A stretch of DNA of 64,000 nt from CAZFER01 sp964517495. GTDB taxonomy: Bacteria; Hinthialibacterota; Hinthialibacteria; Hinthialibacterales; Hinthialibacteraceae. Shown piece by piece: positions 1 to 8,083 of this stretch (positions are counted from its first letter, which is position 1; every line of letters begins with the position of its first letter). Location: positions 1 to 64,000 of the forward strand of contig CAZFER010000001.1 in the NCBI GenBank assembly GCA_964517495.1. Reading direction: 5' to 3'. The position numbers and the translations under genes were made by a program. The notes under the pieces are model-generated. The model was not told the origin of the DNA and did not search any database. It worked only from the letters and a program-made list of their open reading frames with translations.

Positions 1-152
1 GCGAAAGCGCTGAGATAACCAAGAATAGGATAAATCGACGGCACCCCCCGAATTATAAACCGGGGCGCCCCGAACAAATTGAACCCAGAGAAACAAAGAG
101 AGATAAATTGATTCAAGAAATAGTTGAAAAAACCAAACATGAAAGGATTTAA
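1..152 (+). CDS. 3' end of an unidentified gene (partial)
   Basis: An open frame enters from the left edge (first complete codon at base 3) and ends with TAA at 150-152, giving 49 residues. The visible tail is very hydrophilic, rich in Lys, Arg, Glu and Pro, with a short basic stretch (NRINRRHPPNYKPGRP) followed by a charged, probably helical end (KLIQEIVEKTKHERI). I do not recognise the family. It reads like a disordered or helical C-terminus of a cytoplasmic protein rather than a membrane or secreted one. With so little visible, a chance open frame is possible; the low stop density in this lysine-rich composition is weak evidence only. Confidence 0.35.
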   Translation, partial: ESAEITKNRINRRHPPNYKPGRPEQIEPRETKRDKLIQEIVEKTKHERI

Positions 153-583
153 ACCAAAAAACACATCGAAAACAAATAGCAAAATCCCTTAAATGGCTTA
201 AATATTTGAAACCATCAACACCAAAGAGGTGAAAGATGAGTAGCAGTGGTACTCACCCTGGTATAGGTTTGCTTACTAATTTTTTACCTTAAAAAGCCCT
301 TTTTGTCTCGCCTCATATAATCTTAAGTGTAACATTAACAATATCTTACGCTTTACTTGGGCAATTTGTCCTTAATTCATTGATATATATTTCATTTAGA
401 CTCCAGGATTCCTTTAGTATGAATAATACATTATTAATCGAAGGAATAACATAATCCATTTTGATCACTCTTTTATCACCGGTAAAATTAAATAATATAT
501 TTAACTCATTTGGATTTTTACGATATATTTCAAGCCAATAGAAAACAATACATAGTTGAAAGGATATTGATAAACACGACTTT
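153..583. other. gene-poor AT-rich gap upstream of subtilase
   Basis: No convincing gene. Two weak signals are worth recording. On the plus strand a tiny frame at 236-292 (18 codons, MSSSGTHPGIGLLTNFLP) follows a good Shine-Dalgarno-like AAAGAGGTGAAAG. On the minus strand a stop-free stretch runs from about 541 down to a TAA at 346-348, with protein-like content (WLEIYRKNPNELN and onward) but no good start codon, so it could be a decayed gene fragment. Neither is strong enough to call. The promoter of the subtilase should lie in the last 100 bases, which are very AT-rich. Confidence 0.5.
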
Positions 584-3500
584 ATGAAAAAACAAATCCT
601 TTGCGTTCTATTGAATTGCTTTTTGGTCGTTAATCTCTCAGTCGGCCTTCCTTCTCATGAAGGGAATATTAAAGATGTTATCGTTTTATTAAAAAAACCT
701 GCATTGTGCAACCTTGCGTTTACTCAAAGCGGGAAGTCATTATACAGAGGTATGAAACTGCGTGAACAACAAGTGAAGCAACAATTAATTCAACGCCGAA
801 ATGAATTGCTCTTTCATATGAAACAGTTCGAGAATCGATTGAAGGCAATCTCTCCCCATATATCATACAAACACCGATTTACTGGTTTGATCAATGGCCT
901 ATCCATGACAATCCCGAAGAGCATGGAGGATCAAATCCGCTCCATGCCAGAGGTGCTGGCTGTTGCTTCCAACCGAAAATACAAATTGTATTTAAATCAC
1001 AGCCACCAAATCATGAAAATTCCATCTGCCTGGGAAATGTACAGTGGAGAAGAAAATGCAGGAAGAGGAGTGAAAATCGGGGTTATTGATACTGGTGTTG
1101 ATCATACTCATGTGATGTTTGAAGACGCCGGTTTCACCTATCCTGAAGGTTATCCTCTTGGTGATTCGAACTTTACCAATCAGAAAATAATTGCTGCCCG
1201 GGTATTTCCTGTTTCCAGTGATTCCGCAGAAAATTCCACCCCACGAGATCGCGATGGCCACGGCACCAAAGTGGCATCATGTGCTGCTGGAAATCGTAAT
1301 ACACTATCTCCACTAGGACCGATATCTGGGGTAGCCCCTCAAGCCTATATTGGAAATTACAAGGTTTTCACCAATGAATTTACTTACTCTGACCAGATCA
1401 TACGAGCCTTGGAAGCCTGTGTGGAAGATGGCATGGATGTCGTCAATATGAGTTTTGGTGGTGAAGAATACTTTGACGAACACTTCAATCCAGAAGCTTT
1501 AGCAGTAAAGAATGCTGTTAATGCAGGGGTAGTTGTCGTCGCTGCTGCGGGTAATGCGGGTAAACCGGATACCATTGGTCCTCCAGGTCAATTTCCTGAG
1601 GTAATCACGGTAGGATCATTAACAAACTCTCATACCGTCGATAACCCGGACGATCCATCCGTTGTGTATATGAATGTCTATGCGGATGGTGAAACCATAT
1701 TGAACACTGAGGAAATGTCACTTGGGATTGATCCGGCTTTTTTTTCCACACCCATCATAGGTCGATTTTCCATCTCTGACGCCGATTCAATTGATGGGGG
1801 AGCTTATGGGGGAGAGGATGATGGATTAGTTTGCGACGCCCTTCCCGTTTCTTCAGTCGAAAAACAATGGGTTTTGGTTCAACGTGGGATATGCACATTC
1901 ACCTCTAAACTTGACCGAATACAGGCCGCAGGTGGTCTGGGAGCCTTAATCTACAATTCCGCTGAGGCGGATCAACCAATGGGTGAACCACTTCGAAATT
2001 CTTCTGTTCCAAATTCAGAAATCCCTTCATACCATATTTCCAGAAATGCAGGATTGTATATCAAAGATGCTTTACAAGATTCAGATAATGTGGAAGTCGA
2101 ATTTTTCACCCTTCCACTGGAAGAAAATGAACAGCGGGAATTAAGATTAAGCTCTTTTTCGTCACGTGGTCCTTCTCTAAGTTACACCATCAAACCGGAT
2201 TTGACTGCAATTGGCCAAGGATTATACGCGGCCACCCAAAATGACGTCCCTGCAGTGACAGAAGAACAATTTATTGAACTAACCGGATTCGATCCATCCG
2301 GTTTTAACTTTGCTAATGGTACCAGTTTTTCTTCCCCCATTGTGACTGGAGTGGCGGCTCTCCTTAAACAACAACATCCAAATTGGACACCCCACCAAAT
2401 CAAATCGGCTTTGCTTATCTCCGCTGACCGCCCATCTCTTATTGACCGTCTCTCCAGCATGGATCGAGGTGCTGGCCATGTTAATCCCACCCATGCACTT
2501 TCTCTTCCATTATTAAGCTCCCCTTCATCGTTGAGTCTGGGACAAATCATGACCTCGGATGATACGACAGTCGAGAGAGAAATCACGCTTGAAAGTATTT
2601 CCGATCAACTACAACACCTTAACTTATCACTCGATTTTTCGGATGATTCACGTATCCAATCGTTCACTATCACTCCCAAAGAGGTGAACTTAACTCCTGG
2701 AGAAACAATTGGTGTAAATATGACCGTCCAGTTAACCCCACAAAACATCTTGGGAGACTTTGACGATATAAGTGGAGACATTGTAATAGAGACTGATCGT
2801 TCAAATCAATTGATAAAGATACCCGTATGGGCTCGTGTTTTTAAAGCACCCGTTACCAGTGGCCGAATTTTGATAGTCGATGATGATGGGAATTCCAACA
2901 TCGAAAATCAATATACCGAGGCTGTCAGTGAAGCTGGCTATACTTGGACCCTTTGGCCGGTGAGCGAATTGAATAGTTATCCAAATCAAACGTATATGCA
3001 AAACTTTGAATCCATCGTTTGGTTCATGTCTGAAACATCATTAAATTCTTTATCTGAAGAGGAATTACTTCCCAATCTAAATGATCGCAATCAATTTAAT
3101 GTAGAGTTAACTCGATACCTGGCACGGGGTGGAAGCCTGTTACTATCGGGAATGGATTGGAGTGATCAGCAAGAATTTGCTCCATTCGGCCAACAGGTAC
3201 TCCACATCAGAAACTTTTCTCGGGATCCGTTCGTAACGTTTAACCGATTTGGCCGGATTCAATCCCAACTTACAAGTTTGGAGATTACGACTCGATCAAA
3301 CAATCCCTTAACCGACAATCTTCGAGATTTGAGTTTAAATTTTGACGATGATTTCCCGAACTTAACCGATATTGTGAATATTGACAGCAGTGGAATTGTT
3401 TCTCCCGTTTTTCGCAGCAGAAATTCACCTCGGGGGATCATTGGCATTACCATTGATGCCAATAGTTATCGTGCGGCTTTCTATGCCTTTCCACTTGAAC

Positions 3501-3871
3501 GCCTGGCAGGCAATGGGATGAATGCGCTTGTAAAAAATACCCTTGCTTGGTTGATGAATGATGCCAAACAAACCCTTTCGATTACCTCCATTACTCCTGA
3601 AACCATCAATGATCATTCAAACAGACGCAATGTGACTATTACAACGGAAGGGATTAATTTTTTGCTGGGAAACAACCTCTTTCTTAACCTGCTCCCCCTT
3701 GATATAACACAGATTGATTTCGATGGCACTATCTCAGCCCAAATCCCTGGTGATGCACCCGCAGGGGTATACGATCTTACTCTTACAACCCCCGATGGGC
3801 AAACCGCCACTTTGACTGAGGCTATAAAAATTGGCGACACAACAGGTATTGAAGATTGGAGTGTTTATTAA
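584..3871 (+). CDS. secreted subtilisin-family serine protease (S8) with PA insert
   Basis: A 1095-residue exported protease. An N-terminal signal peptide (about residues 1-22) is followed by an I9-like propeptide region (about 28-130). The S8 catalytic domain shows all three residues: Asp169 in GVIDTGVDH, His226 in DGHGTKVA and Ser581 in NGTSFSSP, with the oxyanion Asn324 in AAAGNAG. A protease-associated (PA) domain is inserted at about 410-510 between Asn and Ser (VLVQRGICTFTSKL). After the catalytic domain come beta-sandwich modules, a Rossmann-like stretch (about 765-950, starting GRILIVDDDGN), and a TIG-like domain at about 1010-1085. The protein ends in DTTGIEDWSVY, a tail shared with two other secreted proteins here (ending at 20032 and 47824). 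It is monocistronic. It probably digests extracellular protein; substrate unknown. Confidence 0.93.
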   Translation: MKKQILCVLLNCFLVVNLSVGLPSHEGNIKDVIVLLKKPALCNLAFTQSGKSLYRGMKLREQQVKQQLIQRRNELLFHMKQFENRLKAISPHISYKHRFTGLINGLSMTIPKSMEDQIRSMPEVLAVASNRKYKLYLNHSHQIMKIPSAWEMYSGEENAGRGVKIGVIDTGVDHTHVMFEDAGFTYPEGYPLGDSNFTNQKIIAARVFPVSSDSAENSTPRDRDGHGTKVASCAAGNRNTLSPLGPISGVAPQAYIGNYKVFTNEFTYSDQIIRALEACVEDGMDVVNMSFGGEEYFDEHFNPEALAVKNAVNAGVVVVAAAGNAGKPDTIGPPGQFPEVITVGSLTNSHTVDNPDDPSVVYMNVYADGETILNTEEMSLGIDPAFFSTPIIGRFSISDADSIDGGAYGGEDDGLVCDALPVSSVEKQWVLVQRGICTFTSKLDRIQAAGGLGALIYNSAEADQPMGEPLRNSSVPNSEIPSYHISRNAGLYIKDALQDSDNVEVEFFTLPLEENEQRELRLSSFSSRGPSLSYTIKPDLTAIGQGLYAATQNDVPAVTEEQFIELTGFDPSGFNFANGTSFSSPIVTGVAALLKQQHPNWTPHQIKSALLISADRPSLIDRLSSMDRGAGHVNPTHALSLPLLSSPSSLSLGQIMTSDDTTVEREITLESISDQLQHLNLSLDFSDDSRIQSFTITPKEVNLTPGETIGVNMTVQLTPQNILGDFDDISGDIVIETDRSNQLIKIPVWARVFKAPVTSGRILIVDDDGNSNIENQYTEAVSEAGYTWTLWPVSELNSYPNQTYMQNFESIVWFMSETSLNSLSEEELLPNLNDRNQFNVELTRYLARGGSLLLSGMDWSDQQEFAPFGQQVLHIRNFSRDPFVTFNRFGRIQSQLTSLEITTRSNNPLTDNLRDLSLNFDDDFPNLTDIVNIDSSGIVSPVFRSRNSPRGIIGITIDANSYRAAFYAFPLERLAGNGMNALVKNTLAWLMNDAKQTLSITSITPETINDHSNRRNVTITTEGINFLLGNNLFLNLLPLDITQIDFDGTISAQIPGDAPAGVYDLTLTTPDGQTATLTEAIKIGDTTGIEDWSVY

Positions 3872-3991
3872 AGAAATCTTATTTTTTGTTTAAATTCCAA
3901 TACGGTTTCGTAACTAGCTTATTTGAAATCATCGAAAGTGATTAGGCCTGTGGATTTAATTTCGCATTTATGGTAATCTAAAAAAAAGAAG

Positions 3992-4020
3992 TTGCCAAAA
4001 TGCACACAAAATGGTAAAAT
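3992..4020 (+). promoter_or_regulatory. sigma-70-type promoter of toxin-antitoxin pair
   Basis: TTGCCA (3992-3997), a 17-base spacer and TAAAAT (4015-4020) make a near-consensus housekeeping promoter. A start site about 7 bases after the -10 box would fall at or one base before the GTG start of the toxin at 4028, so the message would have essentially no leader. No Shine-Dalgarno precedes that GTG. Confidence 0.55.
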
Positions 4021-4027
4021 TTGAAGA

Positions 4028-4300
4028 GTGAAATTAATCAGCTGGAAGAATGAGAAGAATATTTGGCTAAAGGAGAATAGAGGAATCTGTTTTGAAGATA
4101 TTTTATACTATTTGGAACATGAATATTTGATTGATGATCTATCACATCCTAATCCTGGAAAATATCAAAATCAAATACTTATGGTATTTAATATCAAGGA
4201 TTACATCTATTTAATCCCTTTTATAGAAACAGACGAGGAAATATTTCTAAAAACCATTATCCCAAGCCGTAAAGCAACAAAAAAATATTTGGAAAATTAA
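4028..4300 (+). CDS. BrnT-like toxin of type II toxin-antitoxin system
   Basis: A 90-residue protein of the BrnT-like toxin group that pairs with ribbon-helix-helix antitoxins; members of the group are small RNase-like ribosome-independent toxins. Visible hallmarks are an N-terminal W-x-x-E-K-N segment, GICFEDI, the HPNPGKYQNQ turn, and the conserved basic ending KTIIPSRKATKKYL. The GTG start is forced, because an in-frame TGA lies at 4022-4024. There is no Shine-Dalgarno, and the promoter at 3992-4020 places the start site at the GTG, suggesting leaderless translation. The antitoxin starts one base after this stop, so the two are co-transcribed. Family assignment is from sequence pattern; toxicity is inferred. 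Confidence 0.8.
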   Translation: MKLISWKNEKNIWLKENRGICFEDILYYLEHEYLIDDLSHPNPGKYQNQILMVFNIKDYIYLIPFIETDEEIFLKTIIPSRKATKKYLEN

Positions 4301-4301
4301 A

Positions 4302-4580
4302 ATGACAAACAATCTCAATAGAGAAGAGCATGACATTCTAGAATCATTTGAAAAAGGAGAATGGAATTCTGTACCTAACCTGGAAAAAAGAAAGAAAGAT
4401 TTAAAGAATTATGCCCATGCCACCATGCGAAAAGATAAAAGAGTGAACATTCGTATTTCTGAACGTGATTTAAGAGAACTACAACGTCAAGCGGTTCAAG
4501 AGGGGTTACCTTACCAAACATTTATTTCCAGCATCCTTCACAAATATGTTAATGGTAATCTTCATGAACGTTCTACTTAA
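4302..4580 (+). CDS. ribbon-helix-helix antitoxin partner of BrnT-like toxin
   Basis: A 92-residue protein. The C-terminal half (about residues 38-86) has the CopG/BrnA-like ribbon-helix-helix pattern: a beta strand with alternating polar residues (RVNIRIS) followed by two helices (ERDLRELQRQAVQEG and YQTFISSILHKYVNG). The charged N-terminal part (about 1-37) is the expected toxin-binding arm. It begins one base after the toxin stop. Members of this family bind and neutralise the toxin and, as a complex, repress their own promoter, here the one at 3992-4020. The order toxin first, antitoxin second is the usual one for this group. The function is inferred from family and pairing. Confidence 0.8.
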   Translation: MTNNLNREEHDILESFEKGEWNSVPNLEKRKKDLKNYAHATMRKDKRVNIRISERDLRELQRQAVQEGLPYQTFISSILHKYVNGNLHERST

Positions 4581-4585
4581 TTCAT

Positions 4586-5875
4586 TCATGACCCGTCCTT
4601 CTTTTGCCACACTTTGATATAGTCTACATACATATAAGAGGGATCAGGTGTCCTATCCAAAGGCCAGCCCGGACCAAGCGCCAAGTTGACTATCGGATAT
4701 AAGGGGGTTTTTGCCGCCTCATGGGTTTCTCTTCTAAATTTCTCCACACCGTCGAAATAGACGATGATATCATTCTTATCGATCATCAGCCCATAGGTAT
4801 GGAAATCCTCTTCCATCCCAAATGCAATGAGCCTCTTACCCTCATGGATTGATTTCTCCCCTCCAAATCCCCATAGATGAAAGGTGAAACTAAGCCGCCA
4901 GGGCCAATGACCATAATGTTCCACAACGTCTATCTCAGGATTAAGCCGAGGCCCTTTATTTTCAGGAAGGTTTTTCAAGTTTTTAAGCCCCATTAGCCAA
5001 AACGCCGGCCACGTACCTGGTCCTTTGGGAAACTTTGCTCTGCACTCAAAATAGCCATACTGCTGCTTAAAACCATTTCCATCGGGATCAACCGCGGATA
5101 GCAAGCCACTTCTCCACCGTCCATCCTTTTTACTCGCTTCAATGCGCAAAATCCCATCGCTTATCGTGAATGGGAATCCCGGTTTTGGACTAACAAAACG
5201 GGCATCGCCAAAATCCCCCCGCCAGGGAGTGTGGGCAATCCAACGGACACCATCCTTACCGATCGGCCCCCAGGCCGATACATTCAATTCTTCAAATTCC
5301 TCGTTAAAAGTCAGCTGATTATCAGACAAATCCAGCGTCTTTTTACCTGGCTCTGAAAAAGGAGCATTCTTATCTATTGTGAGTACACCGATTTGATATT
5401 GCTTGTTTCCTTTTTTTGTGACGCCTGGCCCCATCTGCAGTGAGATTCGTTGATTGCCTTCTTTTTTGTATAATCCTGCCAAAATGGGATAGTTTCCTTC
5501 TGGAAGACCAATGTCTATGGTTCGATCTCCATCCGGTTTCCATTTATCCAGATAAATTGTATGCGTGTACTCAACCAAACCATCCCACTTGGAAGTCGGT
5601 GTGGGAGGTTTATGATCATCCTGAAGAACAATCTTCCCATCCTGATCAACAAAATGGACAAACACCGAGTAGTCTTCATCCAAAGGACGGGCTTGCCAGC
5701 GATAAGTGATTCTAAAACCGCTCCCAGGACGGCCTGCCAGATTTTCAGGATACGCCTTTAAAATGGTGGTGGGATTGTTTTCTGAGTTAATAGCACTGGT
5801 ATTCTCGTCAATGGCCAGAGTATGAGATAAGCAGAGTAAAGATATTGTTAAAATAATGGACGGTAGATTAATCAT
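4586..5875 (-). CDS. secreted glycoside hydrolase family 16 (beta-glucanase/laminarinase-like)
   Basis: A 429-residue exported protein. The signal peptide is about residues 1-21. Residues about 30-170 form a beta-rich accessory domain (VFVHFVDQDGKIV, then ILAGLYKKEG), possibly carbohydrate-binding. The GH16 domain covers about 185-425: the catalytic signature is EIDVVE with Glu314 as nucleophile, Asp316 and Glu319 as acid/base, preceded by the substrate-cleft motif GPGTWPAFWLMG. GH16 enzymes cut beta-1,3 or mixed-linkage beta-glucans and some algal galactans with retention; the exact substrate cannot be read from the sequence. It converges with the toxin-antitoxin pair and is followed upstream, after 13 bases, by the sigma-factor module; it may share a transcript with that module. 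Confidence 0.9.
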   Translation of the reverse strand: MINLPSIILTISLLCLSHTLAIDENTSAINSENNPTTILKAYPENLAGRPGSGFRITYRWQARPLDEDYSVFVHFVDQDGKIVLQDDHKPPTPTSKWDGLVEYTHTIYLDKWKPDGDRTIDIGLPEGNYPILAGLYKKEGNQRISLQMGPGVTKKGNKQYQIGVLTIDKNAPFSEPGKKTLDLSDNQLTFNEEFEELNVSAWGPIGKDGVRWIAHTPWRGDFGDARFVSPKPGFPFTISDGILRIEASKKDGRWRSGLLSAVDPDGNGFKQQYGYFECRAKFPKGPGTWPAFWLMGLKNLKNLPENKGPRLNPEIDVVEHYGHWPWRLSFTFHLWGFGGEKSIHEGKRLIAFGMEEDFHTYGLMIDKNDIIVYFDGVEKFRRETHEAAKTPLYPIVNLALGPGWPLDRTPDPSYMYVDYIKVWQKKDGS

Positions 5876-5888
5876 TTAAGTCAACCTT

Positions 5889-6341
5889 TTAGAAATCCCT
5901 AAATGGCCGGGGTGGGGGTGGCATCCAAAGCCGGCGCAGGCGGTTGAAACGCCGGTTAAACCGGGCGGCTTGCTCCTCAGTAAGGATATCCATTATTTCA
6001 CGCCGAGTTTCTTCCAATTGCCGTTGAATTTTAGGATGAGCTTCCGCCCGAATGGATTGCAAAGACCGGTGACACCGCTGGAAAATCTTTTCCAACTCCT
6101 CTTCTTGTTCTTTTGTCAAATCAAGCCGTGAGGCCAGATGACGAACAATGTGGTCGGGTAATCCTTCTGGTTGATGAACAAATTGCTGTAACTTATGCCA
6201 AAAGAACGCAATGGTAATACCACTTCCGATGGCCATCCCACTGCACAAAATTAATACACTGGCCACCAACGAACGCAGCCATCGGCGGCGAGGGATATGG
6301 ATCGTTTCTGATTGCTCGTGATTATTCTCTTGGTATTCCAT
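5889..6341 (-). CDS. membrane-anchored LTxxQ periplasmic sensor-like protein (CnrX/ZraP-like)
   Basis: A 150-residue protein with a cytoplasmic head (1-23), one transmembrane helix (about 24-47, SLVASVLILCSGMAIGSGIT) and a helical periplasmic part. It carries two LTxxQ-type motifs (LTKEQEEELEKI near 95 and LTEEQAARFNRRF near 120), the mark of the Spy/CpxP/ZraP/CnrX superfamily of small helical periplasmic proteins that sense metal or misfolding. It ends in a Pro/Arg-rich tail. The start is 10 bases from the end of the small membrane protein gene, itself overlapping the sigma gene, so all three are one operon. By analogy with CnrYXH of Cupriavidus it is the probable periplasmic sensor. The ligand is unknown. 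Confidence 0.75.
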   Translation of the reverse strand: MEYQENNHEQSETIHIPRRRWLRSLVASVLILCSGMAIGSGITIAFFWHKLQQFVHQPEGLPDHIVRHLASRLDLTKEQEEELEKIFQRCHRSLQSIRAEAHPKIQRQLEETRREIMDILTEEQAARFNRRFNRLRRLWMPPPPRPFRDF

Positions 6342-6350
6342 GATAAGGTC

Positions 6351-6614
6351 CTAAATCAACATATCGGGAAACAACTGAAAAAGTGAAATCATCGGATCGG
6401 ACATCGTATATAACAGCGTGGTTATATAAATAGCCATGCCTAACGCTGCCGCTGTGCTGGCTGCCGCAAACCAGGTTAGTACATTATCAGATCTCTCGTC
6501 TTGCCGCCTTATACGGCGCAACACATTCGCCACACTATCCACCGGAGGTGTAAAATCATCGTTGCGTGCCTGCATGGCTAATTGTTCAACCGCTTTGAGT
6601 GGATCGTGGTTCAT
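6351..6614 (-). CDS. small single-pass membrane protein, candidate anti-sigma factor
   Basis: An 87-residue protein with a soluble N-terminal half (about 1-45) and one transmembrane helix (about 47-70, TWFAAASTAAALGMAIY). I start it at the ATG at 6614, because GGAG stands 6 bases upstream; the TTG at 6626 lacks such a site. The gene overlaps the sigma factor gene by 29 bases, so translation is likely coupled. Size, topology and position directly after an ECF sigma gene fit a CnrY-type anti-sigma factor that holds the sigma factor at the membrane. There is no recognisable zinc-binding HxxxCxxC motif, so it is not a ZAS-type anti-sigma. The assignment rests on context. Confidence 0.6.
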   Translation of the reverse strand: MNHDPLKAVEQLAMQARNDDFTPPVDSVANVLRRIRRQDERSDNVLTWFAAASTAAALGMAIYITTLLYTMSDPMISLFQLFPDMLI

Positions 6615-7284
6615 GATCGTCTCCAAATCCAGCCTGGATTAGTTTCGCACGGAGTTTTTGCCGAGCACGATAGGCGCTTACTTTAACCAATGCCCTGCTC
6701 CACCCCATTCGCTCCGCCACTTCATTCATATCACATCCATCAAAATAATGAAGCGTTAAAACCATTCTTTCCTTCACGGGAAGTGTCTTCAACAACGTAT
6801 ATAACATTTCAGCCGCTTCTGAGGGTTGGCTTTTCTCGGGCGCCTTCAAGGCCTCTAATTCAATCTCATCCGGATCAACAAATCGTGATTGCTCACGCCC
6901 TTTACGCTTCCAATACCGGTAACCAACGCGTAACGAAATACGCCGTATCCAGAAATAAAAAGAAGAATGCCCTTTAAAACGTTTCAGACTATTAAATACC
7001 TCAATAAAAACATCCTGCACCAACTCATCCAATATCACTGGATCACGGGTAAACCGCCACATCTGAGCAGCTATCGATTTTTCATACCGTTTGATTAACC
7101 GAGCAAAGGCCTGTTCATTACCCTTTAAACTAAGCTGAATATCCTCTAAATCGATTTTACTTGCCTGAACCGACACCATTTTGCCCATCTCAATATTATA
7201 TATCGACAAGGCATTTAACACATTTTGTTCAAATACCGAAAGCGGCTCAACCTGAATCGTGTCGATTAATAAATCCATAATCAT
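6586..7284 (-). CDS. ECF-type sigma-70 family RNA polymerase sigma factor
   Basis: A 232-residue sigma factor. Region 2 spans about residues 55-125 (AFARLIKRYEKSIAAQ, then ILDELVQDVFIEVF, ending in the aromatic/basic SFYFWIRRIS segment that melts and reads the -10), and region 4 about 163-215 (LPVKERMVLTLHYFDGCDMN followed by the helix-turn-helix WSRALVKVSAYRARQKL that reads the -35). There is no region 1.1 or 3, as in ECF factors. The N-terminus is uncertain: ATG 7284 gives an unusual 50-residue extension, and a later ATG (MGKMVSVQ) is possible. It overlaps the putative anti-sigma gene. A terminator at 7311-7348 separates it from the LTxxQ gene upstream. Target genes probably include that gene. 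Confidence 0.88.
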   Translation of the reverse strand: MIMDLLIDTIQVEPLSVFEQNVLNALSIYNIEMGKMVSVQASKIDLEDIQLSLKGNEQAFARLIKRYEKSIAAQMWRFTRDPVILDELVQDVFIEVFNSLKRFKGHSSFYFWIRRISLRVGYRYWKRKGREQSRFVDPDEIELEALKAPEKSQPSEAAEMLYTLLKTLPVKERMVLTLHYFDGCDMNEVAERMGWSRALVKVSAYRARQKLRAKLIQAGFGDDHEPRSTQSG

Positions 7285-7310
7285 TTATCCGGTCAATAAT
7301 AGCAAACGAT

Positions 7311-7348
7311 AAAAGGCAGGCTTCAGCCGTTTTCAGCCAAAGCCTGCC
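7311..7348 (-). terminator. intrinsic terminator/attenuator between LTxxQ gene and sigma gene
   Basis: The arms GGCAGGCTT (7315-7323) and AAGCCTGCC (7340-7348) pair perfectly over nine bases, and on the minus strand the hairpin is followed by TTTT. It lies just downstream of the LTxxQ gene ending at 7365 and upstream of the sigma gene starting at 7284, so it should stop or reduce transcription into the sigma operon. Confidence 0.7.
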
Positions 7349-7364
7349 CGATAACGATATCAAC

Positions 7365-8009
7365 TTAATTCTCGTCATCCTTGTTCAGGCGTTCTTCAAT
7401 CTTTTGAAGCCGTTCTTTAATCCGTTCAATCTTTTCATTGCGCATGGCGTCGCGCTTTTCTTTCAATTCTTCTAACTTTTCTTGCTGTTCCGGTGTGAGA
7501 ATGGCCTTCGCTTCTTTGATCGTATTCGCCACTTTAACCGCGGCATCACCAACCACTTCTCCCAATTCGGCGGCTTTGCTGCGAATCGTCACGTCATTAA
7601 CTTCGTCTGCCATCACCGCTTCGAAAAGGGCTTTTTTGGCTTCATGCACAGCTTTTAATTCCTCACGTACTGAATCTTTTAGGGCTTTGAATTGTTCGAT
7701 TTGTTCATCGGTTAAATCGAGATATTTTTTGGCCCGCTGCAAATGTTCAAATCGTTGATGTAATCCACTCAAAAAATCAGGTCCACACGGTCGTCCAAAA
7801 GGCGGTCCAAAGTGAGGACCCCGCTGCGATCCACCAAACGGCCCGCCATGAAATCCTGGATGCCCATCAAACCCACCCCGTGCTTTACCTATTGCACTAT
7901 GCTCACGGCCATGGCGAAACTGTTGTGCATCAGCAGAAATCATAAAAACCAAAGTGGCCATTACAACGACGACTGACGCGATTCCAATTACCCATCTTTT
8001 CTTTAACAT
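7365..8009 (-). CDS. Spy/CpxP-like LTxxQ periplasmic protein with His/Gly-rich N-terminus
   Basis: A 214-residue exported protein. The signal peptide is about residues 1-28 (cut after SADAQ). Residues about 30-75 are rich in Gly, His, Phe and Pro (GHPGFHGGPFGG), a composition suited to metal binding. The rest is helical with two LTxxQ motifs (LTDEQIEQFKALK near 99 and LTPEQQEKLEELK near 168) and a long charged C-terminal helix. Spy-family proteins act as ATP-independent periplasmic chaperones or metal buffers induced by envelope stress. A good GGAG site precedes the ATG. It is upstream of the sigma module in the same direction, but a terminator lies between, so it is more likely a target of the sigma factor than an obligatory part of its operon. 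Confidence 0.82.
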   Translation of the reverse strand: MLKKRWVIGIASVVVVMATLVFMISADAQQFRHGREHSAIGKARGGFDGHPGFHGGPFGGSQRGPHFGPPFGRPCGPDFLSGLHQRFEHLQRAKKYLDLTDEQIEQFKALKDSVREELKAVHEAKKALFEAVMADEVNDVTIRSKAAELGEVVGDAAVKVANTIKEAKAILTPEQQEKLEELKEKRDAMRNEKIERIKERLQKIEERLNKDDEN

Positions 8010-8083
8010 GATTCCAATCTCCTTTAAATAATGGTTTGTGATTCATTTACCGATCTCGATTGATCTTGTCGGTTCTCACTTTT

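Noticed and set aside
2182..2586. Long open frame antisense to the first subtilase (134 codons, minus strand)
   Set aside because: It mirrors the coding frame of a clearly real protease; composition and lack of ribosome-binding site show it is a shadow.
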